A stretch of DNA of 31,408 nucleotides from Bacillota bacterium (lineage in GTDB: Bacteria > Bacillota > Bacilli > Paenibacillales > NBRC-103111). This document shows, in pieces, positions 15,970-22,911 of the stretch. The stretch's first letter is position 1. Each line of letters begins with the position of its first letter. Made by a program: the position numbers and the translations under genes. Location: assembly GCA_023393235.1 (NCBI GenBank), contig JAEWMH010000085.1:1-31408 (forward strand). Direction: 5' to 3'. The notes under the pieces are model-generated. The model was given only the letters and a program-made list of their open reading frames with translations. It was not told the origin of the DNA and did not search any database.

Positions 15970-16842
15970 TTACGCCAGCGCAGCAGGGGTTTCCGTCCAT
16001 GCCTTGACCCGCGCGAGCTGGGCCTCTGCATCCCTGTACCCCAGCTCATACAGCTCCGTCAGCTTGACCTGATCCTTGGTCATCCGCCCCACCTCAATAT
16101 GGGCCGAGGGCTGGATGAGAACCGCCTTACCCTGGCGCTCCAGCTCCTCCGCCAGCTCCATGGACTGGTTGTAAATCTGGTACCGGTTCTCCAGCGCTTC
16201 CACCAGCCCCGGGTACTTGCCGTACATCCGGCGGGCCAGCCAGCCGTGCTTGAAGGGGGTTTTCCGGTAGCCGGCAGGTTTTGTGGAGATGATGATATGC
16301 AGGCCATTCCCGTCGGCCATCGACTTGCCCACCGGAATCGGATCGCTGATCCCCCCGTCGAACAGCACCCGGTCCCCGGCCAGCACCGGCGGGGATACGA
16401 AGGGCAGACTGCTGGAAGCCCGGATAATATCGAGAATATTCCCGGCCTTCTCCGTCTCCCGTTTTTCCATATAGAAGGGCTGCCCGGACACCGCATCCGT
16501 CATTCCCACCCACAGGCTGCCCGGATCTCTGTAGAAGGAATCATAATCGAAGGGCACCAGCTTGTTGGGCAGCTCGTCAAAAATCAGACTCCAGCCGAAG
16601 ATACTCTTCTCCCGGAACAGATTGCGGACGCCCACATAACGGGGATGGGACACATAATCAATGGTAACCGTCTTGTTGCGCCCTTTTTGGCCGGAGATAT
16701 AAGAGGCCGCATTGCAGGCTCCCGCCGAAACACCGATGACATACGGCACGCGGATGCCGTGCTCCAGGAAACATTCCAATGCACCTCCCGTATACACACC
16801 CCGCATCCCTCCGCCTTCCAGCACCAACCCTACCCGTTCCAA
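15970..16842 (-). CDS. Patatin-like phospholipase (serine acyl hydrolase)
   Basis: Predicted intracellular lipid acyl hydrolase with a Ser-Asp dyad, 290 residues. The oxyanion-hole loop is LEGGGMRGVYTGG (8-20), the nucleophile elbow is GVSAG with Ser39, and the dyad Asp is Asp162 in LFDGGISDPIPV. The arrangement matches the bacterial RssA/YjjU-like patatin family (about 280-310 residues). No signal peptide or membrane helix was seen. The start is TTG at 16842, supported by AAGGG 6 nt upstream. The gene is followed by a strong terminator. The MITE-like element at 16916-17079 lies between it and the AAA ATPase gene on the same strand, so its promoter probably lies in or next to that element. 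Confidence 0.9.
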   Translation of the reverse strand: MERVGLVLEGGGMRGVYTGGALECFLEHGIRVPYVIGVSAGACNAASYISGQKGRNKTVTIDYVSHPRYVGVRNLFREKSIFGWSLIFDELPNKLVPFDYDSFYRDPGSLWVGMTDAVSGQPFYMEKRETEKAGNILDIIRASSSLPFVSPPVLAGDRVLFDGGISDPIPVGKSMADGNGLHIIISTKPAGYRKTPFKHGWLARRMYGKYPGLVEALENRYQIYNQSMELAEELERQGKAVLIQPSAHIEVGRMTKDQVKLTELYELGYRDAEAQLARVKAWTETPAALA

Positions 16843-16915
16843 AGCAATCCCTTCTTTCTGCTAGGTTCAGACACATACTTCTATTATTCCACAAGATGAA
16901 GGCCAATGCACCCTT

Positions 16916-17079
16916 GGGTGTGTCTGAAAACTCGCTTGAGGGCACCTTTCAACTCCTTTTCGCCCCTTACTTCGTTACTTCTCCCCTTGACGTACCCCCC
17001 GGTACGACTGCGGGCAAGTGCCTTGCCTGGAACGAAAATTCGCTAAAATTTGCTTCCCTCGGAGTTTTCAAACACACCC
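16916..17079. mobile_element. MITE-like element, 164 bp
   Basis: Terminal inverted repeats GGGTGTGTCTGAAAACTC (16916-16933) and GAGTTTTCAAACACACCC (17062-17079) match at 17 of 18 positions and enclose non-coding DNA with an internal hairpin CGTACC-cccc-GGTACG. No transposase frame is present. Flanking bases (TT left, TA right) show no clear target duplication. A second inverted copy of TGTGTCTGAA lies just outside, at 16867-16876. It fits a non-autonomous miniature transposable element; the family was not identified. Confidence 0.6.
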
Positions 17080-17096
17080 TAGCAAAAGACCACCCC

Positions 17097-18275
17097 TCAA
17101 TGCTCCGGTCCGTCTTCCTCCCGGGCATAGCGCGAGGCCACATACTCGGCAGCCTGGCGGAAATGATCCAGCTCCACTGCCGTGCCGCCCTCCTTCAGGC
17201 ATAAAGCGGAGGCGTACAGCACCATATCCTTGATATCCGCTCCCGTCATATGGTCAAAAGCCGCCGCCAGCACCGCAGGACTAACCCCCTCACCCAATGG
17301 CAGCCTGCTGGGCAAATGGGTCTCCCAAATCCCCGCACGCTCCGACTCATCGGGATACCGGAAGGCGATCTGGGCCAATATCCGGCGGCGGAAAGCATCG
17401 TCATAATTTTGCAACAGGTTAGTGGTGAACACCACTACGCCGTCAAAACACTCCAGCTCCAAAAGCATCACACTGCGGCTGATATTCACGCCGTAGTCAG
17501 AGGATTGCTGGACATGGGTCAGCCGTTTGCCCAGGAAGGAATCCGCTTCGTCGAACACCAGCACCGCTCCCGCTCCGGAAGCGGCGGCAAACACCGACTT
17601 GATATTCTTCGGCGTCTCCCCCACAAACTTGGACTCCAGCTCCGCATAATTCACCAGCAGCACCTGGCGGCCCAGCGTGCCCGCCAACGCCTCCGCTGTC
17701 ATACTTTTGCCCGTACCGGGAGGCCCATAGAAGTTCAACACCACTGCCCGCCCGTCAAAATGGGACTCCTCCAGCCCCCATTCCCCGAACAGCTTCTCCC
17801 TCTGACGGATCATAACCAGAGCCGCCTCCAGATGGCTCCTGGCCTCCGGATTCAGGCTCACCTCGTCCAGTGTCCAGCGGGGCATACAGGCAGACCATAA
17901 GCCGGAGGAGGCTTGCAGAGGAAGAGCCGCTTCCGCGGGCTGCCGCCCCATTCCTCCACCGGAGGACACCGGACCGGCGGCGCTTTCTGCGGCAGCATGC
18001 CCAGGCTCTCCTTCGGCAGCCCCATGAGAAATAACAATCCGCTGCGGCACAGGATTATATGGAGAGGCATTATGGGCCACAGCAGCGGCAATACCCCTGA
18101 GCATCTGGGCCACCAGGGGCTCATCCGCAAGCCGGGGCTCCTCCCCCTCCTCCGCGGGTGCATACAGGGCATCCTCCACTTCAACGGTTACCTGCCGGTT
18201 CCGGATCTCCAAAGTCTTGCGGTATGTCTTGCGTATCATCAGGGACGGGTCAATCAACCGGGGTTTGCCGATCAC
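17097..18275 (-). CDS. AAA family ATPase (SpoVK/FtsH-like AAA core)
   Basis: Cytoplasmic protein of about 392 residues. The first 135 residues are a poorly conserved region with a Gly/Ala/Pro-rich linker. The AAA module then has Walker A GPPGTGKS (about 184-191), pore-loop-like ELESKFVGET, Walker B LVFDEAD (about 239-245), sensor-1 VVFTTNLLQNYDDA and arginine-finger region FRRRI. The remainder (PDESERAGIWETHLP, TGADIKDMVLYA) is the helical lid. AAA ATPases of this type remodel protein complexes; the substrate is unknown. An ATG lies at 18281 but AAGGAGG ends only 1 nt before it. The GTG at 18275 has the ideal 7-nt spacing and is preferred. No terminator was found downstream, where the MITE-like element begins 18 bases after the stop. 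Confidence 0.85.
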   Translation of the reverse strand: MIGKPRLIDPSLMIRKTYRKTLEIRNRQVTVEVEDALYAPAEEGEEPRLADEPLVAQMLRGIAAAVAHNASPYNPVPQRIVISHGAAEGEPGHAAAESAAGPVSSGGGMGRQPAEAALPLQASSGLWSACMPRWTLDEVSLNPEARSHLEAALVMIRQREKLFGEWGLEESHFDGRAVVLNFYGPPGTGKSMTAEALAGTLGRQVLLVNYAELESKFVGETPKNIKSVFAAASGAGAVLVFDEADSFLGKRLTHVQQSSDYGVNISRSVMLLELECFDGVVVFTTNLLQNYDDAFRRRILAQIAFRYPDESERAGIWETHLPSRLPLGEGVSPAVLAAAFDHMTGADIKDMVLYASALCLKEGGTAVELDHFRQAAEYVASRYAREEDGPEH

Positions 18276-18395
18276 GGTCATTCCTCCTTATGTGCGTCCA
18301 ACAGCCGTTCCATTTTATTAAAATGGTAACACAAACCAGCCGGATAGAAAACCTCAACCGGTGGCCACCACTAAGGAAAGCTGCTGCCAAAGCGC

Positions 18396-18427
18396 AAAAA
18401 AAGCATGCCCCGTCACCGGAAACATGC
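18396..18427 (-). terminator. Rho-independent terminator after adenosine deaminase
   Basis: On the minus strand GCATG-ttt-CCG-gtga-CGG-gg-CATGC forms a hairpin (18427-18403), followed by TTTTTTTG. Confidence 0.65.
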
Positions 18428-18452
18428 CTGATCGGTTACCTGATCCCATTCC

Positions 18453-19505
18453 CTAAGACACGCGGATGCCCAGCTCCCGGAAGCGGATCCGGAATTGCCC
18501 GGCCAGCTTCTCTTTGCCCTCCTTCTCCAGGAAGGACGCCTGTACGCCGTTCATAATCAGGGCCGCCACCTCCTCCTTGCCGAAGCCGAAGCGTTCCGTC
18601 AGCACCGCATACTCCCGCTGGAGACTGGTGCCCGATACGGTGGGATTATCCGTGTTGATGGTCAGCACAAGCCCCTGGTCAAAATATTCCCGGACCGGAT
18701 AATGCTCCCAGGCGGATACCGCCTTGGTCTGGATATTGCTCACGGGACATAGCTCCAGGGGGATCCTTCCGTCACGGACCAGCTTCAGCACCTCCGGATT
18801 TTCCCGGGCGCGCACGCCGTGGCCAATGCGGGCGGCACCCAGCCGGTGGACGGCCGTTGCGATATTCTCCGGCCCTGCCGCCTCCCCGGCATGGATGGTC
18901 ACCGGAAGCCCATACCGCCCGGCACGGCGGAATACCTCCTCATGGAGCTGCGGCGGATAATGGGCTTCATCCCCGGCCAGATCCACCGCCACCAGCCCCC
19001 GCTTCCGGTAATCCGCTGCCGCATCCACAACCTGCAGATTATCCCCTTGCCCATGGTGGCGCATGCAGTTGGCGATCCCCCGGGCAGTCACGCCCAGCTC
19101 CCGCTCCCCCCGCTTCAGTCCAGCCAGAACGTGGGCGATGACCTCATCCGCCTTCATCCCGCTGCGGGTATGCAGCAGCGGGGCAAAACGCACCTCCAGA
19201 TAACGCCCGTTATGGCGAGCCGATTGCACCACCGTCTCATAGGCCACCCGTTCCAGGGCGGAAGCCGTCTGAAGATACGGCAGCACAAAATCAAACTTGC
19301 CCAGATACTCCACCAGACTGGCGCAGCCCTCGTCAATTTGCATCAACTGGAGCAGACGGGCATCCGTCTCCCCGGAGAGGGGCCTGCCTTGCTCCCGGGC
19401 CAGCTCCCGCAGTGTTTGCGGCCGGACGGAGCCGTCCAGATGGACATGAAGGTCCACCATGGGGAGCTCAGACAGCCAATCATGCCGCTTATCCCTTTCC
19501 ATCAT
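18453..19505 (-). CDS. add: Adenosine deaminase
   Basis: Zinc-dependent hydrolase that converts adenosine or deoxyadenosine to inosine in purine salvage; cytoplasmic, 350 residues (E. coli Add is about 333). Metal and active-site motifs are all present: HVHLDGS (first two His ligands), TIHAGEAAGP (third His and catalytic Glu), RIGHGVRA and LTINTDNPTVSG (Asp ligand). The frame extends to an ATG at 19547, but the ATG at 19505 has GGAGGAGG about 8 nt upstream and is preferred; another ATG follows directly at 19502. The gene is divergent from the TVP38-like gene across a 200-bp gap and has its own terminator. Confidence 0.93.
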   Translation of the reverse strand: MMERDKRHDWLSELPMVDLHVHLDGSVRPQTLRELAREQGRPLSGETDARLLQLMQIDEGCASLVEYLGKFDFVLPYLQTASALERVAYETVVQSARHNGRYLEVRFAPLLHTRSGMKADEVIAHVLAGLKRGERELGVTARGIANCMRHHGQGDNLQVVDAAADYRKRGLVAVDLAGDEAHYPPQLHEEVFRRAGRYGLPVTIHAGEAAGPENIATAVHRLGAARIGHGVRARENPEVLKLVRDGRIPLELCPVSNIQTKAVSAWEHYPVREYFDQGLVLTINTDNPTVSGTSLQREYAVLTERFGFGKEEVAALIMNGVQASFLEKEGKEKLAGQFRIRFRELGIRVS

Positions 19506-19705
19506 CCCTTCCGCCTCCTCCAACCGGTTGAATGGACTCTGCCGCATGGGCAGAATTCTTGCAGACGACAGCTGCGTGTGAGATTATTGTTATATAAGGT
19601 AACATAATTTTATCATCAGCGCTACTTTTTTTGAGACAAGGACAGGCCCATTTTTTCCGGTGACGGGGTATATATAAAGGAGTATAGAAGGAGGCTGCTG
19701 CGGGA

Positions 19706-20401
19706 ATGAAACTATGGATCAAAATCGTCTCTTTCGCTCTCATCGCCGCTCTCCTGCTTGTAGTTTGGCGTTCGGATTTGGTGACAGGTATGTTGTCCGG
19801 AGATCCTGAGGCCGGACAGGAGGTCTCGGAAAACAGCCGGTATCTGTTTCTGGGTTTAATGCTGCTTTTGATGGTTATCCAAAATTTATTTGCGGTTATT
19901 CCGTTTATCCTGCTGATTACCGTGAATGTCAGCATTCTCGGTTTCGCCGGCGGATACCTCTGGAGCTGGGCCACCAGCATTCTGGCTGGTTTGGTTTCCT
20001 TTTGGGCAGCGCGGTATTGGCTGCAGGATTTCTTCGCCCGGTGGCTCAAGCCTTCTCTCCGGGACCGCTTCGAGGACAATGCCTTCTGGGTGGTGTTTAT
20101 CGGGAGAGTCTTTCCTTTTGTTCCTACCAGCGTGGTCAATGTGGCAGCGGGACTCAGCTCCGTCAGCATGCGGCCGTTCCTCTACGCCACCGTGCTGGGC
20201 AACATGATCTATATTTTTGTGCTGGCACTGGTTCCCCTGGGAATCATGTCGGTGAGGTTCGAGCCGCATATGTATGTCATTATGCTCCTTCTGGCCGGAG
20301 CTTCGGCTGTAGGGTGGCGGGTACGGAGAAGAAGACGCAAGCGGAAAGCCGCAGAAGAGCGCGCTGCCTCCGTTGCCGACCAACCGTCCGCCATCCACTA
20401 A
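19706..20401 (+). CDS. TVP38/TMEM64 family membrane protein (DedA/SNARE-associated domain)
   Basis: Integral membrane protein of 231 residues. An N-terminal helix (KIVSFALIAALLLVVW) is followed by a long hydrophobic core (about 45-180) with the family signature: NVSILGFAGGYLWSWATS, then GRVFPFVPTSVVNVAAGLSSVSMRPFLYATVLGN, where F-P-F-x-P is the conserved re-entrant loop. The C-terminus is strongly basic (RVRRRRRKRKAAEE) and cytoplasmic by the positive-inside rule. Relatives act in membrane lipid homeostasis (scramblase-like DedA/VTT superfamily), but the substrate of this one is unknown. The ATG at 19706 has GAAGGAGG 11 nt upstream. The product is monocistronic, with a terminator at 20429. 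Confidence 0.88.
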   Translation: MKLWIKIVSFALIAALLLVVWRSDLVTGMLSGDPEAGQEVSENSRYLFLGLMLLLMVIQNLFAVIPFILLITVNVSILGFAGGYLWSWATSILAGLVSFWAARYWLQDFFARWLKPSLRDRFEDNAFWVVFIGRVFPFVPTSVVNVAAGLSSVSMRPFLYATVLGNMIYIFVLALVPLGIMSVRFEPHMYVIMLLLAGASAVGWRVRRRRRKRKAAEERAASVADQPSAIH

Positions 20402-20428
20402 GGCGCCTGCAAGCTGGGTGTACCCCAA

Positions 20429-20462
20429 AAAACCGTCAAGCCCAAGGCCTGACGGTTTGTTT
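20429..20462 (+). terminator. Rho-independent terminator after the TVP38-like gene
   Basis: AAAACCGTCA-AG...CC-TGACGGTTT pairs between 20429-20440 and 20447-20458, followed by GTTTG. On the minus strand it also lies shortly after the DUF6157 stop at 20484. Confidence 0.75.
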
Positions 20463-20483
20463 GCTGTTATCCCACTCCTGAAC

Positions 20484-20912
20484 TCAACTGCCTCCGCTTT
20501 TCTTATTCCGCATAGCGGCAATCACCCGTACCCCGTCTTCTCCACCCCCGGCAAAGGAACAGTAACGGGAGGTTTCCATACCGTAGATGGCGATTTTCCC
20601 CTCATGGTCATAATGCACCCCATAGCCGTATTTTTTGGGGAGCATGGAGGCGCGCATACACGGATGGGACTTGGCAAACAGTTTCTCCCGGATTTCCCCC
20701 TCCCGTACCTGCCATTCCTCCTCCGGTATCCCCTGATGCCGCAGATGCACCTGGTAAATCAAGTCCTTCTCCGTAAAGCGGTAAGGGTGATCGGACAGAA
20801 GCTCGAACTCCAGCAATGGCTTGGTTTTCACCCCGCCCTTCGGCTGCGGCTGGACAGACTCCTCCACCGGACAATCGGGGGAAACGGTAATGAACGTATC
20901 CGTGTAGCTCAT
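20484..20912 (-). CDS. DUF6157 family protein
   Basis: Soluble protein of 142 residues with the start MSYTDTFITVSPDCPV that is typical of the family. Other recognisable blocks are LLEFELLSDHPYRFTEKDLIYQVHLRHQGI, KSHPCMRASMLPKKYGYGVHYDHEGKIAIYGM and the end VRVIAAMRNKK. The function is unknown. The ATG at 20912 has AAAGGAG 7 nt upstream; the frame stays open for 101 further codons but with no family-like sequence. It is divergent from the coat-type operon at 21030. Confidence 0.85.
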   Translation of the reverse strand: MSYTDTFITVSPDCPVEESVQPQPKGGVKTKPLLEFELLSDHPYRFTEKDLIYQVHLRHQGIPEEEWQVREGEIREKLFAKSHPCMRASMLPKKYGYGVHYDHEGKIAIYGMETSRYCSFAGGGEDGVRVIAAMRNKKSGGS

Positions 20913-20973
20913 GCTAACACTCCTTTTTAGAATCTTTTTGCCCAAAAAAGAAGCTGCGCCGGCTTGCATACAT

Positions 20974-20996
20974 AATTTCCCTGAATAAGGGAATTT
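20974..20996. repeat. Inverted repeat between DUF6157 and coat genes
   Basis: AATTTCCCT-gaata-AGGGAATTT pairs at 8 of 9 positions. It lies immediately after CATACATAA (20968-20976), a possible sporulation-type (SigE/SigK) -10 element for the coat operon, and 33 bases before its start. It could be an operator or a leader hairpin. No matching -35 was found, so the promoter is not called separately. Confidence 0.4.
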
Positions 20997-21029
20997 TAAG
21001 TTCTGGTCCATACAGAAGGGAGGATGAAC

Positions 21030-21287
21030 ATGCAAACACCTACAGCCAAAGAACTGGAGTACATCGTTGACTCCATGTCCAACGAAGAATTGATGCTCAA
21101 GCAATGTGCCGCCGTAGCCTCCATCACCACAAATCCGGCTGTGCGCAGCCTGTGCCAAGCCCATGTGCAAACCCATGAGCAGCACCTGCACACTCTGATG
21201 AACGCTCTTCATCAAGGATTAAACAGCGCCAACGGCCAATTTGCCGCCAACCAGCAGCAATTCACCGGTATGACTCAACAACACTAA
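21030..21287 (+). CDS. Small coat-type protein (CotF-related)
   Basis: Short helical protein of 85 residues (MQTPTAKELEYIVDSMSNEELMLKQCAAVAS...). It resembles the N-terminal helical unit of CotF-like or ferritin-like spore coat proteins, with a Gln/Asn-rich end. The ATG at 21030 has AGGGAGG 6 nt upstream; an ATG at 21024 overlaps that site and is unlikely to be used. It is followed after 20 bases by the larger CotF-domain gene, so the two form an operon. A role in the spore coat is inferred from family and neighbour. Confidence 0.72.
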   Translation: MQTPTAKELEYIVDSMSNEELMLKQCAAVASITTNPAVRSLCQAHVQTHEQHLHTLMNALHQGLNSANGQFAANQQQFTGMTQQH

Positions 21288-21307
21288 TCACGGAAGGAGG
21301 AGAAGAT

Positions 21308-21736
21308 ATGCATCAGCAAAACCAATACGGTCAATACAACCAGGATCAATTTATGCAACAGCAACAGCAGCAACAACAACAGCAAGCCGTCCAAAATCTT
21401 CTGCCCGAAAAGGATTGGCTCTACACCGTCCTTTGCGATCTGAAGCGCACCGCCCGCGAATATGCAACTGCCGTCACAGAATCCAGCGATGATTCCCTGC
21501 GCAAAATCTTTACCGATCTCCTGAACAGCACTCTGACCATGCAAGGTCAGGTCTATACGCTCATGAAGCAAAACAACATGTACAACGCTTCCTCTCCGGC
21601 CCAAGGCCAGGAGATCCAGAAGCAAATCCAAACCTACCAAAAGTCCGGACAGGAAGCCTTCCAGTTCGCCAAGCAGAAGCTCGGCCAGCATAACCAGCAG
21701 GGCACCGGCACCTCCCAGCAGCACATATACATGTAA
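21308..21736 (+). CDS. Spore coat protein, CotF domain
   Basis: A 142-residue protein with a Gln-rich N-terminus (about ten Gln in a row at 17-26) and a CotF domain: NLLPEKDWLYTVLCDLKRTAREYATAVTESSDDSLRKIFTDLLNSTLTMQGQVYTLM. A Gln/Ser/Pro-rich tail ends in SQQHIYM. CotF-family proteins are structural spore coat components. GGAAGGAGGAG lies upstream of the ATG at 21308. It is the second gene of the coat operon and is followed by a terminator. The poly-Gln tract is encoded by CAA/CAG repeats and may vary in length. Confidence 0.85.
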   Translation: MHQQNQYGQYNQDQFMQQQQQQQQQQAVQNLLPEKDWLYTVLCDLKRTAREYATAVTESSDDSLRKIFTDLLNSTLTMQGQVYTLMKQNNMYNASSPAQGQEIQKQIQTYQKSGQEAFQFAKQKLGQHNQQGTGTSQQHIYM

Positions 21737-21791
21737 GGAGCTGCGAGGGCTAAGCTGACCCGAGGCTTCGGGCATTACGGGTATTCAACAG

Positions 21792-21822
21792 GCGGGATTC
21801 CCTTGGGGGTCCTGCTTTTTTA
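21792..21822 (+). terminator. Rho-independent terminator after the coat operon
   Basis: GCGGGATTCCC (21792-21802) pairs with GGGGGTCCTGC with a few G-T pairs across a 3-nt loop, followed by TTTTTT. The T-run touches the convergent response regulator stop codon at 21820. Confidence 0.75.
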
Positions 21823-22911
21823 TACCCCCTTGAGCACATCTTTCAGCGTAAGGGCGGGCTCCAGTCCCAGCTCCCCCATGTACTTCTCCCGCATCTGCCT
21901 GTACAGCTCCTCCATAGCCGCGGGACTTCCCTGCTCAAGCAGATGAAGGAGCAGGTCCCGGTAATGGGAGTCGGTATACGGCTCCAGCTCAATGCGCTTG
22001 CGCAGCACCGCCTCCCTGCGTCCCCCCTTTACCTGCCCGGCCGCATGATGCAGATACTCCAGGAATGAGGCGCGGAGCTTGTACCGCCTGGTTTCCGCCC
22101 AGCCGTAGCTTTCCTCCTCCAGGTAGTCACCCCGGTACAGCGCCAGCGCTTCGGCAGCACGGCTCCCGCTCCGGTCCGAAGCCAGCAGCAGCTCCAGCTC
22201 ATCCGCATCGCAGCGCAGGTCCTCATGACTCATCATGTAACGCTCATCGGCGAAGGAAACCATCTGGCCATAGCCGCCCTGCTTCAAGGTATGGCGCAGC
22301 TGGTAGAGAGAGGTATGGAACAAGGTCTGGGCCTTCTCCAGATCATGCTCCGGCCACAGGCTGTCCAATATCCGGTCCCGGTAAACCGGCCCCTTCTGAT
22401 GCAGGAGAAACGCGAACAGCTCCCGGGTTTTTTTGGTCCGCCACGCCAGCAGGCTTCCGGATTGCCCATAGACCTCCAGGCTGCCCAGCACCTTGACCGG
22501 TAGCCCGGGTCCTTCAGGAAGCGCAACGGCCGCCGTTGAAGCCCCCGGCCCCCGCCGGGTTTTGTACCGCTCGACCGTACGGATCAGACGCTCCCGGGAG
22601 ACCGGCTTCAGGAGATAATCCATCGCCGATAGATCGAAGGCGGTCACCGCATACTGCTGGTATGCCGTAACAAATACAATCTCGGCTTCCGGGCAAAGCT
22701 CCCGGAACCGTTCGAAGGCGGCCAGTCCGCTCATCCCCGGCATCTCTATATCCAGAAAGATCAGGTCCGGCTGCTCCGCCGCCGCCGTGTCCAGCGCCTC
22801 CTTCACCTGGACGCACTTGCCCACCAGCGCCACACCTTCGATCTCCCCCAGCAGAATCTCCAAAATATCCAAAGCTATCCACTCATCATCCACTACCAGA
22901 ATCTTGATCAT
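21820..22911 (-). CDS. Response regulator, REC plus BTAD (second copy)
   Basis: A 363-residue regulator. The REC domain (1-120) has acidic DDE at 8-10, Asp54 in FLDIEMPGMSG, Thr82 and Lys102 in YLLKPV. The winged-helix DNA-binding region (about 138-225) has VLGSLEVYGQSGSLLAWRTKKTRELFAFLL and SLWPEHDLEKAQTLFHTSLYQLRHTL. A C-terminal BTAD/TPR-like domain follows (about 230-355). Its layout is the same as in the regulator at 1365-2552. The start ATG overlaps the kinase stop (ATGA at 22911-22908), indicating translational coupling. It is the last gene of an operon that also holds the kinase, xth and the NifX-like gene. No 11-bp direct repeat like those at 1202-1237 was found near this operon, so its targets are unknown. 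Confidence 0.9.
   Translation of the reverse strand: MIKILVVDDEWIALDILEILLGEIEGVALVGKCVQVKEALDTAAAEQPDLIFLDIEMPGMSGLAAFERFRELCPEAEIVFVTAYQQYAVTAFDLSAMDYLLKPVSRERLIRTVERYKTRRGPGASTAAVALPEGPGLPVKVLGSLEVYGQSGSLLAWRTKKTRELFAFLLHQKGPVYRDRILDSLWPEHDLEKAQTLFHTSLYQLRHTLKQGGYGQMVSFADERYMMSHEDLRCDADELELLLASDRSGSRAAEALALYRGDYLEEESYGWAETRRYKLRASFLEYLHHAAGQVKGGRREAVLRKRIELEPYTDSHYRDLLLHLLEQGSPAAMEELYRQMREKYMGELGLEPALTLKDVLKGV

Noticed and set aside
15874..16899. 341-codon plus-strand open frame opposite the patatin gene
   Set aside because: The minus strand has full patatin catalytic motifs; the plus frame is His/Pro/Gln-rich with no family features. The same reasoning removes 6789-7832, 3128-3973 and 25143-26117.
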